Of a stretch of 64,000 bases of DNA, positions 42,351 to 52,315 are shown one piece after another. The translations under genes were made by a program, and so were the position numbers. The number at the start of each line of letters is the position of its first letter. Positions within the stretch are counted from its first letter, which is position 1. The stretch is from positions 5,828,001 to 5,892,000 of the forward strand of contig NZ_CP030051.1 in assembly GCF_004114975.1 (NCBI RefSeq). Direction: 5' to 3'. The notes under the pieces were generated by a model that was given only the letters and a program-made list of their open reading frames with translations, had not been told where the DNA came from and did no database searches. The stretch comes from Bradyrhizobium guangdongense (lineage in GTDB: Bacteria; Pseudomonadota; Alphaproteobacteria; Rhizobiales; Xanthobacteraceae).

Positions 42351-44372
42351 TTATTGCTTGCGAACGCGGGCGATGGCCCGGCGGGCGGCTTCGGCAATGC
42401 TTTGCGGCGTGATGCCGAATTCGCGGTAGAGCACCGGAGCCGGCGCCGAGGCGCCGAAGCCGCGCATGCCGACGAATTCGCCGTCCGCGCCGATCCAGCG
42501 ATGCCAGTCGCCGGCGATGGCGGCCTCGATGCCGACGCGGGGAGCGCTCCCGAGAACCGCGGCGCGATAATCCTCCGGCTGCTCCTCGAACAGCGCGAAG
42601 CAAGGCGCGGAGACCACCGCTGCACGAACGTGCTCGGTCGCGAGCAGGCGGGCCGCTTCCAGCGCGATCGAGACTTCCGAGCCGGTTGCCATCAAGGTCA
42701 CATCGCGGCCGCCGTCCGGAGATACGATGAGGTAGGCGCCGCGCGCGACCCGGTTCTTGCCACGCACATCGCTGCGGAAGGTCGGCAGTGCCTGACGCGA
42801 CAGGCACAGCACGGAGGGCCGGTCCTTTGCTTCGAGCGCGCAGTCCCAGGCTTCCAGCGTCTCGACCGCATCGGCGGGGCGGAACACCAGCAGGTTCGGA
42901 ATGACACGGAGCGCCGCAAGGTGCTCGACCGGCTGATGCGTCGGACCGTCCTCTCCGAGACCGATGGAGTCGTGCGTCATCACGTGGATGACGCGCAGCC
43001 GCATCAGGGCCGCAAGGCGGATCGCCGGCCGGCTGTAGTCGGAGAAGGCGAGGAAGGTGCCGCCATAGGGAATGAAGCCGCCGTGCAGCGCGAGGCCGTT
43101 CATCGCGGCGGCCATGCCGTGCTCGCGGATGCCGTAGTGGATGTAATCGCCGGCGAACGCATGACGCCGGACGGGCGCCTGCGCCTTGGCGTGTGTCAGG
43201 TTCGAATGGGTCAGGTCCGCGGAGCCGCCGACAAATCCGGGAATCGTTCCTGCAATGGCGTCGAGCACCTGTTGCGAGGCCTGCCGTGTCGCAAGCTTCG
43301 GACGCTCGCTGGCAAAGCGCTCGCGCAATTTCGCCGAGGCCTGGGCATAGGCGTTCGGCAGGGCAACCGACTTGCCCTCGATGAACAGCTCGCGCTGCTC
43401 GGGCGAGGCGTTTTCGTAACGATCAAGCCAAGCGAGACGCGCGACCTGTCCGCGCTGGCCGATCATCCGCCACGCCTTTGCGACGGTGACAGGCACGACG
43501 AAGGGCTGATAGTCCCAGCCCAGCGCCCGCCGCGCCGCCGCGGCCTGCTCCGCGCCGAGCGGCGCACCATGCGCCTTCTCGGTGCCTTGCCGGTCCGGCG
43601 CGCCATAGCCGATGATGGTGCGGCAGGCGATCAGCGACGGTTTTGCGGTTTCGCGCTCTTCTGCGATCGCTTGCGCGACAGCTTCGGAATCATGTCCGTC
43701 GACGCGGCGCACCGACCAACCGGACGCGGCGAACCGCGCAAGCTGGTCGTCGGACGTCGCAAGCGAGGTCGGCCCGTCGATGGAGATGCCGTTGTCGTCG
43801 AACAGCACGATGAGGCGGCCGAGCCCGAGGTGGCCGGCGAGCGAGATCGCCTCCTGGCTGATCCCTTCCATCAGGCAGCCGTCGCCTGAAATCACATAGG
43901 TGAAGTGATCGACGAGACCGTCGCCATGCCGCGCATTGGCCATGCGCTCGGCAAGCGCCATGCCGACGGCCGTCGCGATCCCCTGCCCCAGCGGTCCCGT
44001 CGTGGTCTCGACGCCCGGCGTATGGCCGTACTCGGGATGGCCCGGCGTCTTCGAGCCCCATTGCCTGAATGCCTTGATGTCGTCGAGGCTGACGTCACCG
44101 CCGGTCAGATGCAGCAGCGCATAGAGCAGCATCGAGCCATGCCCCGCTGACAGCACGAAGCGGTCGCGGTCCGGCCAGTTGGGGTGCGCCGAGTCGAATT
44201 TCAGGAAGCGCGAGAACAGCACGGTCGCAACGTCGGCCATACCCATGGGCAGACCTGGATGGCCGGACTGCGACATCTCGATGGCGTCGACCGCGAGGAA
44301 GCGGACGGCGTTGGCGAGATCGTTATGCGAGACCGCGGTGAGGTCGGCTTCGGCGTGGACGGAGATGTTCAT
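42351..44372 (-). CDS. cbbT: Transketolase
   Basis: 673 aa, full length. Thiamine-PP site [20 protein letters not shown]; substrate sites [20 protein letters not shown] in [15 protein letters not shown]; catalytic Glu in [37 protein letters not shown]. Moves two-carbon units during ribulose-5-P regeneration. Confidence 0.97.
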   Translation of the reverse strand: MNISVHAEADLTAVSHNDLANAVRFLAVDAIEMSQSGHPGLPMGMADVATVLFSRFLKFDSAHPNWPDRDRFVLSAGHGSMLLYALLHLTGGDVSLDDIKAFRQWGSKTPGHPEYGHTPGVETTTGPLGQGIATAVGMALAERMANARHGDGLVDHFTYVISGDGCLMEGISQEAISLAGHLGLGRLIVLFDDNGISIDGPTSLATSDDQLARFAASGWSVRRVDGHDSEAVAQAIAEERETAKPSLIACRTIIGYGAPDRQGTEKAHGAPLGAEQAAAARRALGWDYQPFVVPVTVAKAWRMIGQRGQVARLAWLDRYENASPEQRELFIEGKSVALPNAYAQASAKLRERFASERPKLATRQASQQVLDAIAGTIPGFVGGSADLTHSNLTHAKAQAPVRRHAFAGDYIHYGIREHGMAAAMNGLALHGGFIPYGGTFLAFSDYSRPAIRLAALMRLRVIHVMTHDSIGLGEDGPTHQPVEHLAALRVIPNLLVFRPADAVETLEAWDCALEAKDRPSVLCLSRQALPTFRSDVRGKNRVARGAYLIVSPDGGRDVTLMATGSEVSIALEAARLLATEHVRAAVVSAPCFALFEEQPEDYRAAVLGSAPRVGIEAAIAGDWHRWIGADGEFVGMRGFGASAPAPVLYREFGITPQSIAEAARRAIARVRKQ

Positions 44373-44388
44373 CGGGTTCTCTCCTTGC

Positions 44389-45264
44389 TCACTTCAAGCT
44401 GCGCTTGCGCTCGATCAACTGCATGATCAGCGGCGTCAGGATCAGTTGCATCGCCAGGTCGAGCTTCGCGCCGGGGCACACGATCGAGTTCGCGCGGGAC
44501 ATCCAGCTTTGCGGCAGCATCGACAGCAGATACGGAAAGTCGATGCCGCGCGGATTCTTGAAGCGGATCACCACCATCGATTCGTCCGGCGTCGGGATCC
44601 AGCGTGCGACGAACGGATTTGAGGTATCCACCGTCGGCACGCGCTGGAAGTTGATGTCGGTCTCGGTGAATTGCGGACAGATGTAGTGGATGTAATCAGG
44701 CATCCGCCGCAGGATCGTGTCGGTGACCGCCTCGGTCGAATAACCGCGCGCGCTGCGGTCGCGGTGCAGCTTCTGGATCCATTCGAGATTGATGACGGGC
44801 ACGACGCCGATCTTGAGATCGGCATAGCGCGCGACATTCACTCTATCGGTGACGACGGCGCCGTGAAGGCCTTCGTAGAACAACAGGTCCGAGTTTTCCG
44901 GCAGCTGCTTCCATTCGGTGAAGGTGCCGGGCGCGGCGCCATGCAGCGCGGACTCCTCGGCGTCGTGCACATAGTGCCGCGTCGTCGCCGTGCCGGTCTC
45001 GCCGTAGTCGCGGAAGGCCCGCTCCAGCTCCTCGAACAGATTGGTCTCGGGGCTGAAATGGCTGAAGTGCTTGTTGCCGCGCTCGGCCTCGTTAGCCATC
45101 TGCGCGCGCATCTCGGCGCGGTCATAGCGATGGAAGGCGTCGCCCTCGATGTAGACGGCATTGACCTTCTCGCGAAAGAAGATCTGCTCGAAGGTCTTCT
45201 TCACCGAGGTCGTGCCGGCGCCGGAGGAGCCGGTGATGGAGATGATCGGATGCTTCCTGGACAT
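44389..45264 (-). CDS. cbbP: Phosphoribulokinase
   Basis: 291 aa, proteobacterial type. Makes ribulose-1,5-bisphosphate from ribulose-5-P. P-loop [17 protein letters not shown], metal-binding Asp in [36 protein letters not shown] and the conserved [13 protein letters not shown]. 16 bp before cbbT, 12 bp after cbbF. Confidence 0.97.
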   Translation of the reverse strand: MSRKHPIISITGSSGAGTTSVKKTFEQIFFREKVNAVYIEGDAFHRYDRAEMRAQMANEAERGNKHFSHFSPETNLFEELERAFRDYGETGTATTRHYVHDAEESALHGAAPGTFTEWKQLPENSDLLFYEGLHGAVVTDRVNVARYADLKIGVVPVINLEWIQKLHRDRSARGYSTEAVTDTILRRMPDYIHYICPQFTETDINFQRVPTVDTSNPFVARWIPTPDESMVVIRFKNPRGIDFPYLLSMLPQSWMSRANSIVCPGAKLDLAMQLILTPLIMQLIERKRSLK

Positions 45265-45276
45265 CGGTCACCTCCC

Positions 45277-46314
45277 TCACAGCCGGAAGAAGCCGCGGCG
45301 CGCAAACAGCGGCGCGGAGACGCTGGCGACCAGCAGCGGATCGCAGTGCAGCTCGGCGGCGCGCCGCACCTCGTTGCTCGAGCCCATGATCAGCGGCACG
45401 CGCTGGTGCAGGCTCTGCGCCGAGAGGTCGAGGATGCGTTCGCGGCCGGTCGTGGCGGAGCCGCCGGCCTGCTCGATGATCATCGCCATCGGGTGCGCCT
45501 CGTAGACCAGGCGCAGACGCCCGTCGCCGTAGCCGGGCCGCGCATCGGAGGGATAGAGGAACACGCCGCCGCGGGTGAGGATGCGATAGGCCTCCGCGAC
45601 GAGCGAGCCGATCCAGCGCATGTTGAAATTGTGGTTCGCAGGCCCGTCGACGCCGGCGAGGCATTCGTCGATGAAGGCGCGCACGGGCGGGTCCCAGTGC
45701 CGGCGGTTCGACGCGTTGATCGCGAACTCCTCGCAAGCTTCGGATATCTGCACGCCGCTGCGCGCGAGGCGGAAACAGCCGGATTTGCGATCGAGCGTGA
45801 AGATGTCGACGCCCTCGCCAAGCGTCAGCACCAGCGAGGTCTGCGGACCGTAGGTGACGAACCCTGCCGCGAGCTGCGCCGACCCGCGCTGATGGAAGGC
45901 GAGCGCGAGATCATCAGGCGCGGGCAGGATCGAGAAGATCGTGCCGACGGTCATGTTGATGTCGATGTTGGAGGAGCCATCCAGCGGATCGATCGCAATG
46001 CAGATCTTCGCCTGGCGATCGCAGATCTGGGGCTCGCGCATTTCCTCTGATGCGAGCGCCGCGATCGGCTGCCTGCCGAGGCAGCGGCGCAGGATCGCAT
46101 CGGCCTGGACATCGAGGTCGCGCTGGACGTCGCCGTCGCTGTTGCAGCCGGTGGTCAGGCCGGAAGCGTCAGCGAGGTCTCCGCTGGCGATGAGGTCGGC
46201 GATCTCGATTGCCGCCGCGGCGATGGCATCAACTGCCGCCGCCACGGCCAGCGCATGCGGCGCCGTCTCGGAATACCGTTGAAGGTGGTCGTCCAGCCTG
46301 AGTTGCCCGGTCAT
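45277..46314 (-). CDS. cbbF: Fructose-1,6-bisphosphatase class I
   Basis: 345 aa from ATG 46314 ([20 protein letters not shown]); an in-frame ATG at 46344 is less likely. Metal site ASEEM and [15 protein letters not shown], sugar site [30 protein letters not shown]. Dephosphorylates fructose and sedoheptulose bisphosphates. First gene of the eight-gene operon, divergent from cbbR. Confidence 0.96.
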   Translation of the reverse strand: MTGQLRLDDHLQRYSETAPHALAVAAAVDAIAAAAIEIADLIASGDLADASGLTTGCNSDGDVQRDLDVQADAILRRCLGRQPIAALASEEMREPQICDRQAKICIAIDPLDGSSNIDINMTVGTIFSILPAPDDLALAFHQRGSAQLAAGFVTYGPQTSLVLTLGEGVDIFTLDRKSGCFRLARSGVQISEACEEFAINASNRRHWDPPVRAFIDECLAGVDGPANHNFNMRWIGSLVAEAYRILTRGGVFLYPSDARPGYGDGRLRLVYEAHPMAMIIEQAGGSATTGRERILDLSAQSLHQRVPLIMGSSNEVRRAAELHCDPLLVASVSAPLFARRGFFRL

Positions 46315-46408
46315 CTGCGTCCATCCCCTTTGCCGGCGCCGCATCCATGTCCTCCCCGCTGGAGGTCGGTGCGGTCAGTCTCGGCACGAGGAGATTGACA
46401 GGGGCGGC

Positions 46409-46434
46409 TTAATAAGGAAAATTTCTATTCATAA
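46409..46434. promoter_or_regulatory. Candidate CbbR operator
   Basis: AT-rich imperfect palindrome TTAATAAGGAAAATTTCTAT continuing TCATAA, in the 119-bp gap between cbbF and cbbR, touching the cbbR ATG. It is the only AT-rich patch in the gap; CbbR proteins bind such LysR-type sites (inference). Confidence 0.5.
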
Positions 46435-47411
46435 TGAGCGCCAAAGAATTTTCTTATAATGGCTCCGGCCATGCAGCCGCCCAGCTCCGGCATCTGACGA
46501 TCCGGCAATTGCGCTCGCTTGCGGCGCTCTCGGCCAAGGGCAGCGTCACCGCTGCGTCGACCCAGCTCGGGCTGACCCAGCCGGCGGTGACGCAGCAGCT
46601 GCGGCAGCTTCAGGACCTTGCAGGTTTGCCGCTGGTGCAGCGGACCGGCGATGGCATGCTGCTGACGGAGGCAGGTCGGGAAGTTCTGGCGCTCGCCGAA
46701 CGCGTCGAAGCCGCCATCACCGACTGCCAGGGCGCCCTCGATCTGCTTGCGGGCAGGACCGGCGGCACGGTGCACCTCGGCGCGGTCTCGACCGCGAAAT
46801 ACTTCGTGCCGCATGCCATCGCGGCCTTCTCAAAGCGCTCACCGAAAATCGAGATCAAGCTCACCATCGGCAACCGCGAGGAGATCCGCGAGGCCATGCA
46901 CGGCTACGAGCTCGATTTTGCCGTGATGGGTCGGCCGCCGGCCGACGTCAGCGTCGACGTCCGCCAGCTCGGGCGCAATCCGCACATCATCGTCGCGCGC
47001 AAGGGGCACTGGCTGGAGAAGGATTCAGGCCTCAGCCTGACCGATCTCGTGCACGAGACCTTCCTCACCCGCGAGCCGGGATCGGGCACGCGCACCCTGA
47101 TGGAGGGCATGTTCCAGAAGTCCGATCTCGAGCCGATCATCGGCATGGAGATGAGCAGCAACGAGACCATCAAGCAGGCGGTGATCGCCGGGCTCGGCAT
47201 CGCCTTCATCTCGGCCCACACCGTGGCGCACGAGCTCGCCGAAGGCCGCCTCATCGTGCTCGACGTCGCGGGCCTGCCGATCGTCCGGCAATGGTATGTG
47301 ATCCGCCGCAGCGACAAGGTGCTGCTGCCGCCGGCGCAGGCGATGTTCGATTTTCTGGGCTCAGAGGGCGCGAACTATCTGCCCGAAGTCCCCGATTTCG
47401 GCAAGCGATAG
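46434..47411 (+). CDS. cbbR: CbbR, LysR-family activator of the cbb operon
   Basis: 325 aa. Winged helix HLTIRQLRSLAALSAKGSVT, AASTQLGLTQPAVTQQLRQL; effector domain with GGTVHLGAVSTAKYFVPHAI and FLTREPGSGTRTLMEGMFQ, the latter typical of CbbR. Senses Calvin-cycle metabolites such as RuBP or NADPH in other bacteria. Divergent from cbbF. Confidence 0.95.
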   Translation: MSAKEFSYNGSGHAAAQLRHLTIRQLRSLAALSAKGSVTAASTQLGLTQPAVTQQLRQLQDLAGLPLVQRTGDGMLLTEAGREVLALAERVEAAITDCQGALDLLAGRTGGTVHLGAVSTAKYFVPHAIAAFSKRSPKIEIKLTIGNREEIREAMHGYELDFAVMGRPPADVSVDVRQLGRNPHIIVARKGHWLEKDSGLSLTDLVHETFLTREPGSGTRTLMEGMFQKSDLEPIIGMEMSSNETIKQAVIAGLGIAFISAHTVAHELAEGRLIVLDVAGLPIVRQWYVIRRSDKVLLPPAQAMFDFLGSEGANYLPEVPDFGKR

Positions 47412-47423
47412 CGTCGCCAGCGC

Positions 47424-47516
47424 TCAGGCCATCAGCTTCATCGCGACGGTGGCCGCCAGGATAAGGATGATCTGGAGCAGACGCTCTGTCGTGAAAATAC
47501 GGTTGAATGTGGTCAT
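47424..47516 (-). CDS. 30-residue membrane peptide
   Basis: ATG at 47516, tga at 47424-47426. MTTFNRIFTTERLLQIILIL plus AATVAMKLMA: one hydrophobic span with a basic start. Ribosome site ggggg 8 bp upstream. Convergent with cbbR, 12 bp from its end. Confidence 0.45.
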   Translation of the reverse strand: MTTFNRIFTTERLLQIILILAATVAMKLMA

Positions 47517-47616
47517 CGCGCGCCCCCGGCCGCCGTAAACGGATTTGGACGAATTGCTAGCACAGGCGGGCAACAGGGCAACTCCGTAGTCGCCCCGGGC
47601 CCGCTCTCGACTACGC

Positions 47617-47826
47617 TCAGGCGGCGAGCACGGCGGCGTGATCCGCGCGGGCCGCGAAATAGGCTTCCAGTTCCGACAGCGCGCGAGCTTCCCACTCGTT
47701 GGCCTGCTCCAGCAGCGAGCCGCGCTGGCCTGGACGAAACGCCGCGGTCTGGCGATAGAGCGATGCGATGCCGCGATAGCGGCGCACGTTCTCGAAGATG
47801 GCGTGTCCGTTGATCTGGCCGGTCAT
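47617..47826 (-). CDS. Small protein, ENVRRYR family
   Basis: 69 aa from the ATG at 47826 (cgagggagttttcgac upstream). FENVRRYRGIASLYRQTAAF and LLEQANEWEARALSELEAYF mirror the 36330-36542 protein. The two genes also share a gaggga-type ribosome site. Function unknown. Confidence 0.6.
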   Translation of the reverse strand: MTGQINGHAIFENVRRYRGIASLYRQTAAFRPGQRGSLLEQANEWEARALSELEAYFAARADHAAVLAA

Positions 47827-47958
47827 GTCGAAAACTCCCTCGTATTCCCGCGGGAGAAATTGCGGCCAAATCTTTTTTGAAAAGTTAGCGGCGTGACCCA
47901 AGCGCGCGGATGGTTGCCGGACTGTTGCCGCTGCGCAACGAGCGCTCTCGGCGGCACT

Positions 47959-48378
47959 TTATTGCGAATTCGTTGCCGCGCTCTCGCCCGACGACTTTAA
48001 TCCGCCACGGCGGTTGATGGTCATGCTCGCACGGCAGAGATCGGCAAGGCCAATCACCAGCACGGCCAGCAGGCAGAACAGGTTGACGGAATCCGCGTTC
48101 GCACTCGACAGCGCCGTGAACTCGAAGAAGGGCGGGATGAACGCCCACCACACAAGGGGAATGGTGAGCAGCGCGGCAAACACGGCCGCCGGCACGCCCG
48201 CGACAATGCCGAGCACGAACAGGCTGGGCAGGAACGCCGCAAAATAGAGCTTTGCACCGAGCGCGACGCAGACGCCTTGGAGCACAGCCGACGCTGCGAC
48301 GACGACAAATCCGAACAGAAACGCCTGCCACGACCATGGCCGCAACCGCGGTACGCCAACCAGTCCCGCACGCCTCAT
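47959..48378 (-). CDS. DUF4118-like membrane protein
   Basis: 139 aa from ATG 48378 after ggcaggggaggccct. Four spans: WQAFLFGFVVVAASAVLQGV, AKLYFAAFLPSLFVLGIVAG, VPAAVFAALLTIPLVWWAFI and VNLFCLLAVLVIGLADLCRA. This matches the four-helix DUF4118 sensor module that normally precedes a kinase (KdpD-like), here without any kinase domain. Role unknown. Confidence 0.7.
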   Translation of the reverse strand: MRRAGLVGVPRLRPWSWQAFLFGFVVVAASAVLQGVCVALGAKLYFAAFLPSLFVLGIVAGVPAAVFAALLTIPLVWWAFIPPFFEFTALSSANADSVNLFCLLAVLVIGLADLCRASMTINRRGGLKSSGESAATNSQ

Positions 48379-48518
48379 AGGGCCTCCCCTGCCGCCGTTA
48401 ACCAGGCCGCTTGCGACCAAAGTACTACAGCAGCAGGGAATCCGCGAGGCGGAAATCGCATCTTCACCGCGGCCCGATGCGAGGCTGGCAAACGGGGCCA
48501 CGGCACACAATCGTACCT

Positions 48519-49712
48519 CTATTCCGTGACCGCGTAGAGCAGGCCGGCGACGGGCAATGCAAGGCCAATGGCCGAGGCCAGCGTCCAGCCGCCTTGCGCG
48601 AACGCCCAGGCGCCGAGCGCGGACCCCGCTGCTCCGGCCGCAAAGAACGTTGCCATATAGAGCCCGTTGAGGCGGCTGCGATGTTCGTGTCCGAGCACGA
48701 AGATGGCGCGAAAGCCGAGCACCACATTGCCCTGCACGCCGAAATCGATGGCGATCGCGGCCACAACGAGAGCGGCCAGATTGAGCATTGAGCCGGCCGC
48801 GCCGACATGCGTCACCAGGAAGCCCAGCGCAACGGACAGCATCGCGGCGAGCGTGGCGATGCGGCTATGGCCGCGATCGGCAAGCCTGCCCGCGATCGGC
48901 GCTGCGAACACGCCGGACACGCCGGCGAGCGCGAACAGGGCGATGCCGCGCTGGGTGAAGCCGAATTGGCCTGCGAGCTGGAGCGGCACCACGGTCCAGA
49001 ACAGGGTGAAGGCGCCGAACAGGCCGGCCTGGTACAGCGCGCGCCGCCTGAGCAGCGGCGTGGTCCGCACCAGATGCGGCATCGACAGCAGCAGCGCGCC
49101 GTAATGCATGCGCGCCACAGGCTTGCGCTTCGGCAGCGTGATGCGCAGCACGACCGTGAGCGCGATCATCAACGCCGCCGAGCAGAAGAACACCGCATGC
49201 CAGGACAGCGCCGCGGTGACGAAGCTCGACACCGGCCGCGCCAGCATGATGCCGAGCATCAAGCCGGTCGAGACGTTGCCGACGACACGGCCGCGAATGG
49301 CTTCCGGCGCGAGGTGGGCGGCATAGGGAATGATGATCTGCACCGCGACCGAGCCGAGACCGATGAACAGGGCCGCGATCAGGAACGGCAGCGCATGGGT
49401 CGCGAGCGCGGCCGCGAGCAGCGCTGCCGCGCCAAGCGTGATCACGGTGCAGATCAGCGCGCGGTTCTCGACGAGATCGCCGAGCGGCACGATGAACAGC
49501 AGCCCGGTGCCGTAGCCGATCTGCGTCATGGTCACGATCAGGCCCGCGGCCGCATGGGACCGGCCGAGCGCGCCGCTGATCGGAGCGATCAGCGGCTGGG
49601 CATAATAGATATTGGCGGCGACCATGCCACAGGCCGCGGCAAGCACGAAAGTCAGTCGTTGCGACACCGCACCCGCCTGCGGTGCGGTCTCGATCGTGGC
49701 ATTCATCGTCAT
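48519..49712 (-). CDS. MFS transporter, 12 spans
   Basis: 397 aa. Starts TFVLAAACGMVAANIYYAQP; loop 2-3 is VPLGDLVENR. The AANIYYAQPLI start and the LAPEAIRGRVVGNVSTGLM segment place it in a drug/metabolite efflux group. Regulated probably by the TetR protein encoded just upstream, since both promoters carry the same 18-bp operator. Confidence 0.88.
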   Translation of the reverse strand: MTMNATIETAPQAGAVSQRLTFVLAAACGMVAANIYYAQPLIAPISGALGRSHAAAGLIVTMTQIGYGTGLLFIVPLGDLVENRALICTVITLGAAALLAAALATHALPFLIAALFIGLGSVAVQIIIPYAAHLAPEAIRGRVVGNVSTGLMLGIMLARPVSSFVTAALSWHAVFFCSAALMIALTVVLRITLPKRKPVARMHYGALLLSMPHLVRTTPLLRRRALYQAGLFGAFTLFWTVVPLQLAGQFGFTQRGIALFALAGVSGVFAAPIAGRLADRGHSRIATLAAMLSVALGFLVTHVGAAGSMLNLAALVVAAIAIDFGVQGNVVLGFRAIFVLGHEHRSRLNGLYMATFFAAGAAGSALGAWAFAQGGWTLASAIGLALPVAGLLYAVTE

Positions 49713-49735
49713 CTACAACTCTCCGACACTGGATA

Positions 49736-49753
49736 GGAAACGATCATTCCCTA
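49736..49753. promoter_or_regulatory. TetR operator, MFS-gene copy
   Basis: ggaaacgatcattcccta, an imperfect palindrome (GGAA..GATC..TTCC), 24 bp before the MFS ATG. Identical over 18 bases to the reverse complement of 50398-50415. Confidence 0.8.
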
Positions 49754-49766
49754 ATCCGACCAAAGC

Positions 49767-50387
49767 TCACGCGAGCAGCTTCATCGCGACGCCGATCAGG
49801 CGCTCGCCCTCGAGCGACAGACGCGCCTTGCCGACCACGCGCAGCCCCTGCGTCATGCAGATCATCAGCCGCGCCGTACCGTCGGCGTCGACATGGCCGG
49901 GAATCGAGCCATCGGCCTGCCCTTCGCGGATGAGGCCCGCGATGAAGGTCTCGTTGCTCTTGAGCTGGGCCGTGACGCGGGCTCGCATCACCGGATCGAT
50001 CGCCGACAGCTCGACCGCGCTGCCGACCACGATACAGCCGCGCCGTCCCTCGCTGCCCTGGGAGTGCTCGACATAGGACATGAGCACGTGCCGCACCCGC
50101 TCGCGACCGTTTGCGCCGCGCGCGGCCGCCGCGCGGGTCTGCTCCCCGCGTATCGCGGTGTAACGCTCGAAGGCGGCGAGGAAGACGGCATGCTTGTCGC
50201 GAAACGCCTTGTAGACGCTGCCGGTGGCAAGCCGCATCGCCGCGGTGAGGTCACCGATCGAGGTGGCATGATAGCCGCGCTCGCAGAACACCCTGACGGC
50301 GCCGTCCAGCGCGGCATCCATGTCGAACTCGCGGGGGCGACCAGGAGGATGGGCGGAAGACCCGGATTTTCGAGCCACTTTTTGCAT
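49767..50387 (-). CDS. TetR/AcrR-family repressor
   Basis: 206 aa from the ATG at 50387. HTH at residues 20-65: PREFDMDAALDGAVRVFCER, GYHATSIGDLTAAMRLATGS, VYKAFRDKHAVFLAAFERY. The C-terminal ligand domain is of the TetR_C type with RRGCIVVGSAVEL. Its own promoter and that of the downstream MFS gene share an operator, so it probably represses both. Confidence 0.92.
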   Translation of the reverse strand: MQKVARKSGSSAHPPGRPREFDMDAALDGAVRVFCERGYHATSIGDLTAAMRLATGSVYKAFRDKHAVFLAAFERYTAIRGEQTRAAAARGANGRERVRHVLMSYVEHSQGSEGRRGCIVVGSAVELSAIDPVMRARVTAQLKSNETFIAGLIREGQADGSIPGHVDADGTARLMICMTQGLRVVGKARLSLEGERLIGVAMKLLA

Positions 50388-50397
50388 CGCGGCATAA

Positions 50398-50415
50398 TAG
50401 GGAATGATCGTTTCC
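50398..50415. promoter_or_regulatory. TetR operator, tetR copy
   Basis: tagggaatgatcgtttcc, 10 bp before the tetR ATG; inverted identical copy of 49736-49753. Confidence 0.8.
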
Positions 50416-50542
50416 GAATAAAGACACGTGGTTGTGACTTGGGAGCGACGGGCCGGCGGCCCGGGCTCTGCAGCGCCCTGCCGAAGAGACGCCGCGCGGC
50501 GTCCGGGCACGAGAGCGGCGTTTGCAGCACGCTCTGTCCACA

Positions 50543-50620
50543 GTCATTGCGAGCGCAGCGAAGCAATCCAGAGTTTTTCCGCGGAGGGATTCTGGATTGC
50601 TTCGCTGGGCTCGCAATGAC
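50543..50620. repeat. Palindromic intergenic repeat (R3)
   Basis: gtcattgcgagcgcagcgaa ... ttcgctgggctcgcaatgac: near-perfect arms of about 30 bp around a short centre. Such gtcattgcgag elements are abundant in alphaproteobacterial genomes. The gap 50388-50699 otherwise holds only the tetR promoter. Confidence 0.85.
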
Positions 50621-50699
50621 GGCCTGTGAGGGGACGGGCATCGCTCCTGCGACCAGCACTCAAATTGCAGATACGCCTTCTCGCCCTCGCGAGAGCGCG

Positions 50700-51659
50700 T
50701 TACCCTTTCGGCGTCACCGGCGTGCCGTCCGCCATAACAGCCATGCCCTTCCGCTCGACGATCATCCCATAGGCCTGCGGCTGGCGGTGAATGTCGAAAT
50801 TGAAAGTCGTCCGCTTGTAGGAATTGCAGAGATCGAGATCGCAGCGCGCGAGCGCGAGCTCATCGCCCTTGGTGGTGCAGCGCGCGACGATTTCGCCTGA
50901 CGGAGCGATGATGCAGCTGCCGCCGATATGGTCGACGCCTTCCTCGACACCGGCCTTGGCGACGCCAACGACGAAGGAGCCGTTCTGGTAGGCCCCTGCC
51001 TGCATCACCAGATGATTGTGGAACAGCGAGAGGTCGTCGTGCTCCGGCGCGGGCGGATTGTGCACCGGAGTGTTGTAGCCGATCATCACCATCTCGACGC
51101 CCTGCAAGCCCATCACCCGATAGGTCTCGCTCCAGCGGCGGTCGTTGCAGATCGCCATCCCCATCACGCCGCCGAACGCATCGACCACGCCGAAGTCGCC
51201 GCCCGGCTCGAAATAGCGCTTCTCCAGATGCTGAAACTTGCGCCACGGCTCGTGCTCGGCGTGGCCGGGCAGATGAACCTTGCGGTACTTCGCAACGATG
51301 GTGCCGCCCTTGTCGACGAGAATCGAGGTGTTGTAGCGATGGACAATTCCGGCTTCGAGCGTGAGCTCGGCATAGCCGAGGCAAAATCCGATGCCGCACG
51401 CGCGGGCGAGATCGAACAGCGCTTGCGTCTCCGCTCCGGGCATCTCGCGTTCGAAGAAGCTGTCGATCTCGGCTTGGTCCTCGAAGTACCAGCGTGGAAA
51501 GAACGTGGTCAGCGCAAGTTCGGGATAGACGATCAGATCGCAGCCATTGGCATGTGCTTGGCGCATCAACGCCATCAGCCGCGCCACCACTTCGGTCCGG
51601 GTCTCGGTCCTCGCAATCGGGCCCAACTGGCCGGCCGCGACAGTCACAAATCTCGCCAC
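50700..51659 (-). CDS. N-carbamoyl-D-amino-acid amidohydrolase-like nitrilase
   Basis: 319 aa. Nitrilase triad Glu47 (YPELALTTFFPRWYF), Lys127 (AKYRKVHLPGH), Cys171 (MAICNDRRWSETYR). The long match to D-carbamoylases includes FQHLEKRYFEPGGDFG, GYNTPVHNPPAPEHD and MQAGAYQNGSFVVGVAKAG. Cleaves N-carbamoyl-D-amino acids to D-amino acid, CO2 and ammonia. No hydantoinase gene is adjacent. Confidence 0.88.
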   Translation of the reverse strand: MARFVTVAAGQLGPIARTETRTEVVARLMALMRQAHANGCDLIVYPELALTTFFPRWYFEDQAEIDSFFEREMPGAETQALFDLARACGIGFCLGYAELTLEAGIVHRYNTSILVDKGGTIVAKYRKVHLPGHAEHEPWRKFQHLEKRYFEPGGDFGVVDAFGGVMGMAICNDRRWSETYRVMGLQGVEMVMIGYNTPVHNPPAPEHDDLSLFHNHLVMQAGAYQNGSFVVGVAKAGVEEGVDHIGGSCIIAPSGEIVARCTTKGDELALARCDLDLCNSYKRTTFNFDIHRQPQAYGMIVERKGMAVMADGTPVTPKG

Positions 51660-51884
51660 GAATTGTCCCTCGTTCGTTTCCCGGTCGATCGGGCTCTCGC
51701 GCCCATGCAGGTTCTGCGCCTGACGGCGCCGGTATCGGAGGATGAGCTATCGGCCACAGCTATTCCAGGAACTTTCGTTGCCAATCTGCAACGGTTCCCC
51801 ACGATCTAAGACCGGACAAAAGAAACGCCCATTGCGGCCACGAACCCTGCTCACAACGCCGTGAGACAAGTCAGGGGAACGACG

Positions 51885-52109
51885 ATGCGTGCACAACGCG
51901 TTTGGAACGTGACGGGAGCCGCCAGCATCGGACAGCTTCAGTCCAGATTGGACGATTTGAACAAGCGGCTCAGCCAGCTCGAGGGCCAGCACCCCGAGGG
52001 CGCGAAAATCGACGAGCTGAAGTCGAGCGCGCTCAGCCTCTCCAGGGAAATCGACGACATCCGCTGCGCCGAGGCGACGGCCGCGTTGCGCGAGTTGCTC
52101 CGGAAATAG
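51885..52109 (+). CDS. Small coiled-coil protein
   Basis: 74 aa from ATG 51885. SIGQLQSRLDDLNKRLSQLE and ELKSSALSLSREIDDIRCAE form a helical hairpin. No family recognised. First of three small genes in a row. Confidence 0.5.
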   Translation: MRAQRVWNVTGAASIGQLQSRLDDLNKRLSQLEGQHPEGAKIDELKSSALSLSREIDDIRCAEATAALRELLRK

Positions 52110-52189
52110 CCGGACCTCGACGATTCGGCGCGGCGCAACGGAACCAACGCTCTGGCCCGCCATTTCCCTGGAGAGCATGGAGCGAAATC

Positions 52190-52303
52190 ATGACCAGGCA
52201 TCTGACGCGAGCCCATCTCGCGCGCGGTGTGGCCGGCGCGGTTTCCACGCTGGTCCTGTGCGCGACGATGGCCTTCACCATCGCCTACCACTTCGCATTG
52301 TGA
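52190..52303 (+). CDS. 37-residue membrane peptide
   Basis: ATG at 52190 after atggagcgaaatc. MTRHLTRAHLARGVAGAVST LVLCATMAFTIAYHFAL: basic start and one membrane span. Ends 12 bp before the next start. Confidence 0.5.
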   Translation: MTRHLTRAHLARGVAGAVSTLVLCATMAFTIAYHFAL

Positions 52304-52315
52304 GGAAGCACTCGC

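Noticed and set aside
41340..43889. 849-aa plus-strand frame opposite cbbA and cbbT
   Set aside because: Antisense to two certain Calvin-cycle genes; shadow frame.
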